A DNA stretch of 45,134 bases from Bryobacterales bacterium (GTDB lineage Bacteria > Acidobacteriota > Terriglobia > Bryobacterales > Bryobacteraceae): NCBI GenBank assembly GCA_025350625.1, contig JANXXL010000354.1, forward strand, positions 1-45,134, read 5' to 3'. The first letter of the stretch is position 1. Each line of letters opens with the position of its first letter. The notes under the pieces were generated by a model. The model made no database searches and was not told where the DNA came from. It worked only from the letters and a program-made list of their open reading frames with translations. Below are positions 17,415 through 25,875 of this stretch, one piece after another. A program made the translations under genes and the position numbers.

Positions 17415-18848
17415 TTATTGTGACGGCATCGGCGGAATGCTCAAATCGATGGTTTCAATTTTGCCCGCTGCGCTCAACGGCTTGCCGAAGTCTTTGGAAT
17501 TCCCCACCGCGACGATACTCAGATTCGCGGGGTTGATGTGTTCCTGGAAAACTCGCAATACGTCCGCGCGCGTCACCGCCGCCAGTCGCTTCTGATACTC
17601 GAACAGAAAATCTTTGGGGTAACCGAAATACTCGTACATCATCATTCGGTTGAGGCTCTTCGCCGGACTATCGAAAAAGAAAACAAAACTGTTCAGTACC
17701 GAATCCTTGGCGGTTTTGAGTTCTTGCTCGGTAACTTCGGCGGTGCGCATTTTTTCTACTTCCTTGCGGGCGGCGAGGATGGCATCCGTAGTACTTGCCG
17801 ATTTCGTGCTGCCTACGATGCGGAAGGTTCCCGGATGATCATAGGCCGCACCCCAGCCCGCGCCGATCGAATACGCCAGACCCATTTTGGTGCGAATCTG
17901 CGACATCAGGCGGCTGGTGAATCCGCTTCCCAAAATGTTCGCCGCGACCTGGAGCGCCGGGTAGTCCGGATCGCGCAGAGTGCCGCCCAGCAGGCCCATC
18001 GCAAAGAAAGTCTGCGTCACATCGGGCTTCTCGGCAAGGAAAACACCCGCGGCGGACTTGGCCGTGACGGCTGGGAAAGGAGGAACCGGCGGCTGCTCCG
18101 GGTTCCACCCGGCGAAAAGTTTTTCGAGCTGATCCTTCATCTCGGCTGCTGAAAAATCTCCATAAATGGCCAGCATGATGTTCTTCGGAAAATAGTAGCG
18201 GCGGTAAAACTGCTGCAAATCCTCCCGCCGGATGCGAGCGATGTCCGCGTGTTCGACCGACCATCCATAAGGATTATTGCGGCCATAGAGAATATCCGAA
18301 ATTTCCCGTTCGACGATTGCCTGCGCGTCATCGTTGCGCCGGTCGATCCCGCTATGCGTTTGCGAAATGGTCAGGTCGATTTTGTCGTGCCGGAATTCCG
18401 GTTCGGTCATCACGTCTTTAAAGACGCGCAGCACCGTGGCAGCGGTTTCCTTGAGACCGGAAAAACTGATGCTGGCGTTGGTCTCACCCATATTGGATTC
18501 AACCGCCGCCGCGATATTTTCAAGTTCCTCGTCGATCTGATCGCCGGTTTTGGAGCCCGTACCGCCAGCCCGCAGAACATCCGCCATTACGCTCGAAAGA
18601 CCGCGCTCATCGGGAGGATCGAACAGATTTCCCGTCCGCACCAGAGCCAAGCCATTGATCACCGGCAATTCATGGTCTTCGAGCAGGAAAACGCGCATTC
18701 CGTTCTTGAGTGTGAAGGTCACCGGCTCCGGAATTTTCACTTGCTTCAGGGCCGGATATACCAGTTGCTGGTAGGAGGGAATTGTTTGCGCCGCCGACGT
18801 CGCCGCGGAAACGGCGCAGACGAGCGAGGCCAGGAAAATCCGCTTCAC
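17415..18848 (-). CDS. M16-family peptidase, non-catalytic partner
   Basis: This exported M16 (pitrilysin-like) protein has 477 residues, with the signal peptide IFLASLVCAVSAATSAAQ. The fold is recognisable from the opening TFTLKNGMRVFLLEDHELP through NNPYGWSVEHADIARIRREDLQQFYRRYYFPKNIMLAIYGD. The zinc motif HxxEH is absent: the matching stretch reads RGLSSVMADVLRAGGT. It is therefore the usual inactive partner that pairs with a catalytic M16 subunit. The GTG start overlaps the stop of the upstream active M16 gene by 4 bases, so the two are translationally coupled and probably form a heterodimer in the periplasm. Confidence 0.93.
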   Translation of the reverse strand: MKRIFLASLVCAVSAATSAAQTIPSYQQLVYPALKQVKIPEPVTFTLKNGMRVFLLEDHELPVINGLALVRTGNLFDPPDERGLSSVMADVLRAGGTGSKTGDQIDEELENIAAAVESNMGETNASISFSGLKETAATVLRVFKDVMTEPEFRHDKIDLTISQTHSGIDRRNDDAQAIVEREISDILYGRNNPYGWSVEHADIARIRREDLQQFYRRYYFPKNIMLAIYGDFSAAEMKDQLEKLFAGWNPEQPPVPPFPAVTAKSAAGVFLAEKPDVTQTFFAMGLLGGTLRDPDYPALQVAANILGSGFTSRLMSQIRTKMGLAYSIGAGWGAAYDHPGTFRIVGSTKSASTTDAILAARKEVEKMRTAEVTEQELKTAKDSVLNSFVFFFDSPAKSLNRMMMYEYFGYPKDFLFEYQKRLAAVTRADVLRVFQEHINPANLSIVAVGNSKDFGKPLSAAGKIETIDLSIPPMPSQ

Positions 18849-20347
18849 TTTGCGCTCCCTTCGGGAACAAACGTGTAGGCTACCGTGCGGTGCTCTCTTA
18901 CCAGGTACATTTTGGCGACGCGCTGGACATCATCCGCGGAAACTTTGTTGTAGTCCGCGAGTTCGGTAAACAGCCTGCGCCAGTCGCCGAAATTCACGTA
19001 GTAGCTGCATAATTCCAGAGCCAGTCCGGTATTGCTGGCCAGTTTGCGAATCAGTTCGGCGCGTAATTTAGTCTTCACGCGATCGAGTGTCGCCTCATCC
19101 ACTTTGGTGGTCTGCACCTGTTCGATGATCTGATACAACTCCTTCTCGTTCTCTGCCACGGAATGTCCCGTCGAAGGCGCGACGAAAAACAGAAATAGCG
19201 GCGGATACTTCCCCCCAGGGAACTGAGGCTCGCTGCCCGCACCGAGGGCCATCTGTTTATCCCGCACCATGTCTTTGTAGACAATGCCGGTCCGGCCGTC
19301 TGAAAGGACCGAGTCCAGCACCGCCAGCGCGGCGTTATCTGCCGAATGCCGGTCCGGACGCTTGTAGCCGACGATCAGAAAAGGTTGCGCCGGCGACGAT
19401 ACGGCGACGCGCTTCTCGCCCTCCTGCACGGGCTCCTCGGTGCGATATTGCGAGGGCAGCGGGCGCGCGGCGAGGCGTCCGAAATACTTCTCGGCGAGGC
19501 GGCGCGCCTCCGCCGGGTTGACATCCCCTGCGATTCCGAGCGTCATATTGGCGGGCACATAATATTGCTTATAAAATCGCTCCGCATCCGGGCGGCGGAA
19601 GTGCTCTATGTCCCCGGCCCATCCACCGGGCATGTTGCGATAGGGGTGGGCGGCGAATGCCGTGGCGGCTAAGGCCTCCACCAGCTTGCCCTGTGAGCTC
19701 GATTCCACGCGCATGCGGCGCTCCTCGCGCACCACATCGCGTTCCTTATAAAACTCCCGGAACACAGGATTCAGGAAGCGTCCAGATTCCAGCAAAAACC
19801 ACAGCTCGATGCGGTTTGAAGGAAAACTGTAGTAGTAGTTGGTGGAATCCTCGCCAGTGCTCGCGTTCATATCCGCGCCGCCGTTCGATTCCACTACCCG
19901 GTCGTACTCGTTGGGTTCGATGTAGCTGTCGGCCTTCTCCATGGCGGCCTCGAGCTCGGCCTGAATCGCCGCGATTTTCTGAGCCTCTGCGCGCGGCCCC
20001 CGATTGCGCTCGGCCTCCAGCCGGTCATAAACCCGCTCGACGGCATCCATGGCCGCTTTCTCGGCCGCCCAATTCTTGGTTCCAATGAAAGGCGTGCCTT
20101 TAAAGGCCATATGCTCGAACATGTGCGCTAAGCCGGTCTGGCCGCCGGGATCATCCACCGACCCCACATTCATATACGTATGGAATGAAACCACCGGCGC
20201 ATCGTGGCGTTCAATGACGATGAAATGCAGACCATTCGCGAGCGTGAACTCGGTGACTTTCTTTTCGAAGGACTTTTGCAGTTGGGCGACGGACTGCGCC
20301 GCAAGAAAGCTAGACAACAGCAGAAACAGCAGGAGACTAGGCCTCAT
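18845..20347 (-). CDS. M16-family zinc metallopeptidase, catalytic subunit
   Basis: This exported pitrilysin-type peptidase of 500 residues has a signal peptide (PSLLLFLLLSSFLAAQ). The inverted zinc motif HxxEH is intact at H75-M-F-E78-H79 in GLAHMFEHMAFKGT. An inserted charged helix (about residues 90-145, rich in Ala, Glu and Arg) separates it from the downstream NASTGEDSTNYYYSFP region. The R/Y pair of the C-terminal half-family is not required here because the partner gene follows. GGAG lies 4 bases before the ATG. It sits 22 bases after the ODP-like gene, so the four minus-strand genes from 21134 to 16619 may be one operon. The likely role is periplasmic peptide degradation; the substrate is unknown. 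Confidence 0.95.
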   Translation of the reverse strand: MRPSLLLFLLLSSFLAAQSVAQLQKSFEKKVTEFTLANGLHFIVIERHDAPVVSFHTYMNVGSVDDPGGQTGLAHMFEHMAFKGTPFIGTKNWAAEKAAMDAVERVYDRLEAERNRGPRAEAQKIAAIQAELEAAMEKADSYIEPNEYDRVVESNGGADMNASTGEDSTNYYYSFPSNRIELWFLLESGRFLNPVFREFYKERDVVREERRMRVESSSQGKLVEALAATAFAAHPYRNMPGGWAGDIEHFRRPDAERFYKQYYVPANMTLGIAGDVNPAEARRLAEKYFGRLAARPLPSQYRTEEPVQEGEKRVAVSSPAQPFLIVGYKRPDRHSADNAALAVLDSVLSDGRTGIVYKDMVRDKQMALGAGSEPQFPGGKYPPLFLFFVAPSTGHSVAENEKELYQIIEQVQTTKVDEATLDRVKTKLRAELIRKLASNTGLALELCSYYVNFGDWRRLFTELADYNKVSADDVQRVAKMYLVREHRTVAYTFVPEGSAK

Positions 20348-20369
20348 GACTCCAGGGTAACAAGGCGGC

Positions 20370-21134
20370 CTATCCTCTCACGGACGCGGTCATCGCGCTA
20401 GGTTGTTCCTGCGCGAGGATGCCCGATAATTCCCGCAAAAGTGCGCCGCCGTCGCCGCGATAGGCGCTCCCGCGCTGGCAGGCGAGCGTGGCGGGCTCTA
20501 GCCCGGCCAAGCGTCCCAGAATTGCGGTGGTATTGGTCCCGTGAGCGTAATATTCCAGGGTTTGGCGCATGCTTTCGCTCGCCGTCAGCACTTCAGATTC
20601 GGTCACCGGCGGCGTGTCGGCGCCCGGCTGCGTAAATAAATCGCCGCAGAGCAGAGTGCGGGTGGTCTGGTCGAAAAGCAGACCACAATCCCAACCGTGC
20701 GGCACATGAGGCGTGTAGATCCACTGCAGGGTTTTGCGGCCGATCAAGAACTCGTCGCCGTCGGCAAGACCGCGGGGAGGGCGGTCGGCGTAATCGTGTA
20801 ATGAGGTCAACGCGCCGATCTGGCTCGCGAATGGGACCGCGAGCGGGGCGGCGGCGAGAAACTCATTCATCGCGCCGCATTCGTCGCCCTCGAAGTGCGA
20901 GTAGCCTACGTGGCGAATGCCAGCGAGCGGCGTCACTTTCGATATGGCCTCGGAAACAAAAGGGAACCAGCGTCTCCAGCCGGTGTGAAACACCAACGGC
21001 TCGTCATCCAGCAACAGATATTGACTGAGATTGAAGCCTCCGGGAATGGCATCGATCATGAGTGGAGTATTGATGCGGTAAACACCTTCCGCAACTTCGT
21101 CGATTCTGGTCCCGGTATGCGAGTTAGTGAGCAT
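20370..21134 (-). CDS. ODP-like metallo-beta-lactamase-fold protein with altered metal site
   Basis: This cytoplasmic MBL-fold protein has 254 residues. The motif H80-x-E82-x-D84 in SHFEGDECG is that of oxygen-binding di-iron proteins and flavodiiron proteins, not the HxHxDH of hydrolases. Further metal ligands are H143 or H146 in TPHVPHGWD and D165 in LLCGDLF. Near the C-terminus, relatives I recall read MHG before the RGDG stretch, but here the sequence is CQRGSAYRGDG, so the last His ligand appears to be Arg. There is no flavodoxin domain. GAGGT lies 6 bases before the ATG. It is divergent from mutL and heads the M16 run. Oxygen or NO sensing or reduction would be typical of the family, but activity is doubtful. 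Confidence 0.85.
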   Translation of the reverse strand: MLTNSHTGTRIDEVAEGVYRINTPLMIDAIPGGFNLSQYLLLDDEPLVFHTGWRRWFPFVSEAISKVTPLAGIRHVGYSHFEGDECGAMNEFLAAAPLAVPFASQIGALTSLHDYADRPPRGLADGDEFLIGRKTLQWIYTPHVPHGWDCGLLFDQTTRTLLCGDLFTQPGADTPPVTESEVLTASESMRQTLEYYAHGTNTTAILGRLAGLEPATLACQRGSAYRGDGGALLRELSGILAQEQPSAMTASVRG

Positions 21135-21214
21135 GTCCCGACCTCAGACCGTATATTCACAGCCGCGCCCGCCCAAAGCCCACATGCAATAATGAGGTTC
21201 GCTTCGCTTAACAA

Positions 21215-23119
21215 ATGGGCCGCATCCGCGTTTTATCGGACATCGTCGCCAACAAAATCGCTGCCGGAGAAGTGGTCGAACGGCCCGCCAGCGTGGTCAA
21301 AGAGCTGCTCGAAAACTCTCTCGATGCCGGCGCTACCGAGTTTCGCCTGGACATCGAGGCCGGTGGCCGCCGCTTGATCCGGCTGGCGGATAACGGCATG
21401 GGAATGATGCGCGACGACGCTCTGCTGGCTTTCGAGCGTCATGCCACGAGTAAACTCTCCGACGTCAAAGATCTGCTCTCAATCGCCACCTTAGGCTTCC
21501 GCGGCGAAGCGCTTCCTTCCATCGCTTCGGTCTCGCGCCTATTGCTGGAAACGCGTGCGCCTGAAGAGGCGGTGGGAACCACGGTGGAACTTGCGGGCGG
21601 CAAAATCCTTCGTTGCGACGACGCCGCGCTTCGCGGCGGGACCGTGATTGCGGTGCGCGACCTGTTCTACAACGTTCCGGCGCGCAAGAAGTTCTTGCGC
21701 ACCGAGCAAACCGAAATCGCTCACGTTGCTTCCTTGGTCACTCACTACAGCCTGGCGCATCCCGACAAGAGTTTTCTGCTCCGCCACAACAATTCCGAAC
21801 TGCTGGACGTGACGCCGGTAGCCACGCTGCGCGAGCGAATTTATCAGGTCTTCGGCAGCCAGATTCTCGAAGACTTACTCGATCTGGGCGATCAGTCGCG
21901 CGTCTTTCCCCTTCCCGCCGAGGATGAACAGGCGGGCCCTCGCCGCTTCCGTCTGCGAGGGTTTGTCAGCGGCCCCCAGGTGCAGCGACTCAATCGAAAT
22001 TCGATCTATCTGTTCGTAAACGGACGTCTGATTCGCGATCGCCTCCTGCTGCACGCGCTCTCGTCGGCTTATCATAACCTGATGCCGCCGGCGTGTTTTC
22101 CTTTCGCGCTGCTGTTCCTCGATTGCGACCTCGAAGAAATCGACGTCAATGTGCATCCGTCGAAAACTGAAGTCCGCTTCCGCCATGGATCGCTGGCGCA
22201 TGATTTCGTTCGCGACACAATTCGTGATGCGTTGATCGCGCAGCGTCCCGTGTCGCGCATTCCATCGCCTGCGCAACCGGCGGCTGTTTTGCCGTATTCG
22301 GAGTTTAGCCAGCACGCGGAGAATATGGGGTTCCCGGCAGTAGACGAAATGCCAGGCGCGGTGGAAAATCCCTCCGCCCTGCCGGAGTTTACTTTAAGAC
22401 GTCCCCCCTCCCCGCATCCCCGCTTTGAGTTCGCGGATGCCCCACTGCCGCTCGAAGGCGCCGCCCGGCTCGCCGTTCCCGATACTCACGGCCCCCTGTT
22501 TCCGGGCGGGGCCCTGCCCGAACCGGAGAGCCTGGAAGCGTTAAAGGACTTGCGGCCGTTGGGCCAGATTCACGACAGCTTCATCATCGCCGCCGGACGT
22601 GATGGCCTCTGGATCATCGACCAGCACGTAGCTCACGAGCGGATTCTATTCGAACAAGTGCTCGCCGCCCGCGGCCGAAACGCAGTCGAAACCCAGGGGC
22701 TGCTGATGCCGCTGGTGATTCAGCTCACTGCGGCCCAGCAGCTCGAATATGCGCGCATAGCCGGTGAACTCAATGCACTGGGCTTCGACACGGAGCCATT
22801 CGGCAACCGCACCGTGGCAGTCAAATCCGCACCGGCGGGCATCGGGTCGAGCGACGTTGAAAAAGTCATCTTCGAAATTCTGGAAATCTCCGAGCGGGAA
22901 CTGCGCAAAGCTTCGCTCGACGATCTGCGCCGGGGCATGGCCGCATCCATCGCCTGCCGCGCCGCAATTAAGATCAACATGCGTCTGGAACCGGCGAAGA
23001 TGGACTGGCTGCTGCGCGCCCTGGCCGCCACTTCCTCGCCCATGAGCTGCCCGCATGGCCGGCCGATTGCGTTGCGCTATTCTACCCGCGACATTCTGAA
23101 GAGTTTCCATCGCATATGA
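21215..23119 (+). CDS. mutL: DNA mismatch repair protein MutL (endonuclease type)
   Basis: MutL links mismatch recognition by MutS to strand removal. The 634 residues contain the GHKL ATPase motifs (IAAGEVVERPASVVKELLENSLDAGAT, then LADNGMGM, then TLGFRGEALPSIASV), a Pro-rich linker (about 345-430) and the C-terminal dimerisation domain. The nuclease metal motif is present as DQHVAHERILFE (DQHA-x2-E-x4-E with Val for Ala), together with CPHGRP near the end. This is therefore the nicking type of MutL found in bacteria without MutH. Its last bases overlap crcB by 4, so the two are cotranscribed despite unrelated functions. Confidence 0.97.
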   Translation: MGRIRVLSDIVANKIAAGEVVERPASVVKELLENSLDAGATEFRLDIEAGGRRLIRLADNGMGMMRDDALLAFERHATSKLSDVKDLLSIATLGFRGEALPSIASVSRLLLETRAPEEAVGTTVELAGGKILRCDDAALRGGTVIAVRDLFYNVPARKKFLRTEQTEIAHVASLVTHYSLAHPDKSFLLRHNNSELLDVTPVATLRERIYQVFGSQILEDLLDLGDQSRVFPLPAEDEQAGPRRFRLRGFVSGPQVQRLNRNSIYLFVNGRLIRDRLLLHALSSAYHNLMPPACFPFALLFLDCDLEEIDVNVHPSKTEVRFRHGSLAHDFVRDTIRDALIAQRPVSRIPSPAQPAAVLPYSEFSQHAENMGFPAVDEMPGAVENPSALPEFTLRRPPSPHPRFEFADAPLPLEGAARLAVPDTHGPLFPGGALPEPESLEALKDLRPLGQIHDSFIIAAGRDGLWIIDQHVAHERILFEQVLAARGRNAVETQGLLMPLVIQLTAAQQLEYARIAGELNALGFDTEPFGNRTVAVKSAPAGIGSSDVEKVIFEILEISERELRKASLDDLRRGMAASIACRAAIKINMRLEPAKMDWLLRALAATSSPMSCPHGRPIALRYSTRDILKSFHRI

Positions 23120-23487
23120 ACCGCTATTTGACGGTAATGCTAGGCGCGGCGATTGGCGGACTGGCGCGCTACCTGGTCGGCTCCGCGGTGATGCAGCGCT
23201 TCTCTGGCCGGTTTCCGCTGGGCACGCTGGTGGTGAATGTGACGGGGTGTTTTCTCATCGGCATTCTGCTTCCGCTGCTTACCGAACGCGGCGAGCCCCG
23301 CCCCAACCTGCGACTGTTTCTGATCGTGGGAGTTCTGGGCGGCTACACCACTTTTTCCAGTTTCGCTTGGGAAACCTTCCAGGCAGTGGACGAAGGAAGC
23401 CGCTGGATCGGTTTCGCGAACGTCGCGTTGAGCGTGATTCTGGGCTACCTTGCGGTTTGGTGTGGGACCTGGCTGGTACGGCGCTGA
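23116..23487 (+). CDS. crcB: Fluoride exporter CrcB/Fluc
   Basis: This small membrane protein of 123 residues forms dual-topology dimeric fluoride channels. Four hydrophobic segments are visible, with family motifs GGLARY in the first, GTLVVNVTGCFLIG in the second and GGYTTFSSFAWET in the third. The Asn of VNVTG and the Phe pair of the TTFSSF region line the pore. Length is standard. It overlaps mutL by 4 bases (ATGA) and no fluoride riboswitch is possible directly upstream, so it may be expressed constitutively. A DUF190 gene often accompanies crcB; here only an apparent remnant follows. Confidence 0.95.
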   Translation: MNRYLTVMLGAAIGGLARYLVGSAVMQRFSGRFPLGTLVVNVTGCFLIGILLPLLTERGEPRPNLRLFLIVGVLGGYTTFSSFAWETFQAVDEGSRWIGFANVALSVILGYLAVWCGTWLVRR

Positions 23488-23581
23488 AAGTGCGCCGGTC
23501 TTGATCGAAATGGTGGACGCTCGCGAAAAGATTGTGGAGGCGGCGAACCGTTTGGTGCGGCCGAAGACCATCGCTCCATGA
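23480..23581 (+). pseudogene. C-terminal remnant of a DUF190 gene
   Basis: In the frame offset from crcB the sequence reads GAESAPVLIEMVDAREKIVE and ends at TGA 23579-23581. The stretch PVLIEMVDAREKI resembles the C-terminal strand and helix of DUF190 proteins (PII-like fold), which typically read LPVVIEIVDSEEKI. DUF190 genes are frequent neighbours of crcB. The first two thirds of the gene are missing, and the remnant is joined directly to the end of crcB. An ATG at 23510 could start a 23-residue peptide whose stop overlaps the lhgO start, which might still couple translation. The match is short, so the call is tentative. Confidence 0.5.
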
Positions 23582-24774
23582 CCAACCGCATTGTCGTGGT
23601 GGGAGGAGGCATTGTCGGCTTGGCTACGGCGTGGCGGCTCAGCGAGCGGTTCCCGGGGACACGCCTGACAGTGCTCGAAAAGGAACCCGAAGTAGGCCGC
23701 CATCAGAGCAGCCATAACAGCGGCGTGCTCCACGCCGGGCTGTATTACAAAACCGGTTCCCGCAAAGCGCGCCTGGCCGTTCGCGGCATCCGCCAGATGG
23801 TGGAATTTTGTAAGAGCCAATCGATCGCGCATGATGTGTGCGGGAAAGTAGTGGTCGCAGTCACCCCCGATGAAATTCCGCGGTTGCAGGCGCTGTTTGC
23901 CCGCGGCACCGCCAACGGCCTGGAAGGTTTGCGTTGGCTTACACCGGAGCAACTGCACGAAATCGAGCCCCATGCCTCGGGAGTCGCCGCGGTGCATGTC
24001 CCGCAAGAAGGAATTGCCGACTATCCCGCCGTCTGCCGTGCGTTGTCGCGCGAGATTCAAGCGCGCGGCGGCGAGGTCATCACGGGTGCAGAAGTGCGCG
24101 CGATCCGGCGCGAAGGTTCGACCTGGCGCGTTGAGACCGGCGCCGGCGATTACCCGGCCGGCCGCATCGTCACCTGCGCCGGCCTCTATGCCGACCGCGT
24201 TGCCGCCCTGACCGGCAAGCCCCGCGGCGTCCGCATTGTTCCTTTTCGCGGCGAATACTACGGCATCCGGCCGGAGCGCCAATATCTAGTGCGCAACCTG
24301 ATCTACCCGGTGCCCGACCCCGCCTTCCCCTTCCTGGGCGTGCACTATACGCGCATGGTCCAAGGAGGCATTGAAGCCGGCCCGAACGCCGTCCTGGCAC
24401 TCTCGCGGGAAGGCTACCGGAAGAGCGACGTGCGCGTCGGCGATCTGGCCGATGCTTTGGCGTTTTCAGGCCTGTGGAAGTTTCTCGCCAAGTACTCGGC
24501 GACATGCTGGATGGAAGTGCGGCGCTCCTTTAGCAAGGAGCTATTCTGCGCCACACTCCAGCGTCTGGTACCGGAAATCCAACTTGAAGACCTGGTCCCA
24601 GGCGGCGCAGGAGTGCGCGCGCAAGCTATCACCGCGGATGGCGCGCTGGTCGAGGATTTTCACTTCATAGAAGGGCCCGGCGAATTGCATGTGGTCAACG
24701 CCCCTAGCCCCGCGGCCACAGCCTCGCTCGCCATCGGCGAAGAGATTGCGGATGCGCTCGCGCGCAATAGCTGA
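23578..24774 (+). CDS. lhgO: L-2-hydroxyglutarate oxidase
   Basis: This FAD-dependent oxidoreductase of 398 residues (DAO superfamily) oxidises L-2-hydroxyglutarate to 2-oxoglutarate, feeding electrons to the membrane quinone pool. The Rossmann motif is VVVGGGIVGLATAW at the N-terminus. The signature HQSSHNSGVLHAGLYY (about residues 42-57), which marks LhgO within the superfamily, is intact. Downstream, FRGEYYGI and HYTRMVQGGIEAGPNAVLAL are also family-typical. The ATG overlaps the stop of the DUF190 remnant. Its end abuts the convergent HD-domain gene with no spacer. Such enzymes repair a metabolic side product or act in lysine/glutarate breakdown; no glutarate genes are nearby. Confidence 0.95.
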   Translation: MTNRIVVVGGGIVGLATAWRLSERFPGTRLTVLEKEPEVGRHQSSHNSGVLHAGLYYKTGSRKARLAVRGIRQMVEFCKSQSIAHDVCGKVVVAVTPDEIPRLQALFARGTANGLEGLRWLTPEQLHEIEPHASGVAAVHVPQEGIADYPAVCRALSREIQARGGEVITGAEVRAIRREGSTWRVETGAGDYPAGRIVTCAGLYADRVAALTGKPRGVRIVPFRGEYYGIRPERQYLVRNLIYPVPDPAFPFLGVHYTRMVQGGIEAGPNAVLALSREGYRKSDVRVGDLADALAFSGLWKFLAKYSATCWMEVRRSFSKELFCATLQRLVPEIQLEDLVPGGAGVRAQAITADGALVEDFHFIEGPGELHVVNAPSPAATASLAIGEEIADALARNS

Positions 24775-25860
24775 TCAGGACTCGCTCTTGAGCGCGCCCT
24801 GCAGCTTGGCAGCGAAGGCCGAAGCAGGCTGAACATTCGCGATGAGTGCGGCCGCCGTGGGCAACGGAGCCGCTGCGGCAGCCGCGGCTTGCTTGTCCGG
24901 CTCCATCAGATACCGTTCCTTCTTCAAAACAATGCGCTCGAGCGCGGGGTTGTAGCCGGTCCAGACGCCGGTAGCCTGCCGGTCCTTCGCGACATGCGCG
25001 CGCATGGCTTCCATCTTCGAATCCAGATTATCGATCTGATGAAGCAACATCGCCTCCAGGAACATAGGCAGTCGAGGCGAGCCGAATTCGAGTGAACCAT
25101 GGTGGCTCAAAATCATATGCTCCACCAAATCGCGGAGTAAAGGCGGGAATCCGGGCAGTTTGCGCAGCGCGTCCTCCACCATACGGACGCCGATGTTAAT
25201 GTGGCCGATCAACTGGCCTGCGGTGCTGTAACCCAGGCTGCGTGAGTAAGTCAGCTCGTAGACCTTGCCGATATCATGCAGAATCACTCCGGTGAGCAGC
25301 AGATCGAAATCGATATCCGGATAATGCGCCGCTGTCACCTTCGCGAGTTGACAGAGCGAGAGCACGTGTTCGATCAAACCGCCGATCCACCCGTGATGGA
25401 TGGACTTGGCCGCGGGCGCCGTACGGTAGGCCAGCGCAATGGCTTCGTCAGCAAAAATGGTTTCGAGCAGCGCCTTCAAATGCGGGTTGGCAAGGGACGC
25501 GATCCAGCCCTGCAGCTCCGCGAACATCTGGTCGCGGTCGCGCTTCGACGCGGGCAGGAAATCGGCAATATCGATTTCAGATTCGGCGTGCAACTGAAGG
25601 CGGTAAATGGTGAGCTGCGGCTTGTTCTGGAACAACTGCACCATGCCTTTCACCTTCAGAAAGCAGTCGCGCTCAAAGGTTTCCATTACCTCCGGGACGT
25701 TGTCCCACATCTTGGCGTCCAGATCGCCGGTACGATCCGTAAGGGTCAGCGAAAGATACGGTTCGCCAGTTTTCTTTTGGCGAATTTCTTTGTGCTGGAC
25801 GAGAAACACGCCCTGCACGAGCTGATTCGGCTCCAGCTCGGAAACGTAAGGAGTCTTCAT
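24775..25860 (-). CDS. OB-fold plus HD-domain nuclease (YhaM-like)
   Basis: This protein of 361 residues has an N-terminal OB-fold nucleic-acid-binding domain (about 10-95, FLVQHKEIRQKKTGEPYLSLTLTD) and a central HD domain (about 150-290) with H in GGLIEHVLSL and the HD pair in TGVILHDIGKV. The closest known protein is the 3'-5' exoribonuclease YhaM of Firmicutes, which has the same domain order. A poly-Ala/Pro-rich tail follows. It lies 15 bases behind surA, last in the run hldE2-mfd-surA. Exonuclease activity is inferred; a role in DNA or RNA turnover would suit proximity to mfd. Confidence 0.9.
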   Translation of the reverse strand: MKTPYVSELEPNQLVQGVFLVQHKEIRQKKTGEPYLSLTLTDRTGDLDAKMWDNVPEVMETFERDCFLKVKGMVQLFQNKPQLTIYRLQLHAESEIDIADFLPASKRDRDQMFAELQGWIASLANPHLKALLETIFADEAIALAYRTAPAAKSIHHGWIGGLIEHVLSLCQLAKVTAAHYPDIDFDLLLTGVILHDIGKVYELTYSRSLGYSTAGQLIGHINIGVRMVEDALRKLPGFPPLLRDLVEHMILSHHGSLEFGSPRLPMFLEAMLLHQIDNLDSKMEAMRAHVAKDRQATGVWTGYNPALERIVLKKERYLMEPDKQAAAAAAAPLPTAAALIANVQPASAFAAKLQGALKSES

Positions 25861-25875
25861 TATTCTTGCGCGAAC

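Noticed and set aside
23487-23577. Fluoride riboswitch near crcB
   Set aside because: crcB overlaps mutL, leaving no leader, and no riboswitch-like pseudoknot is visible downstream.
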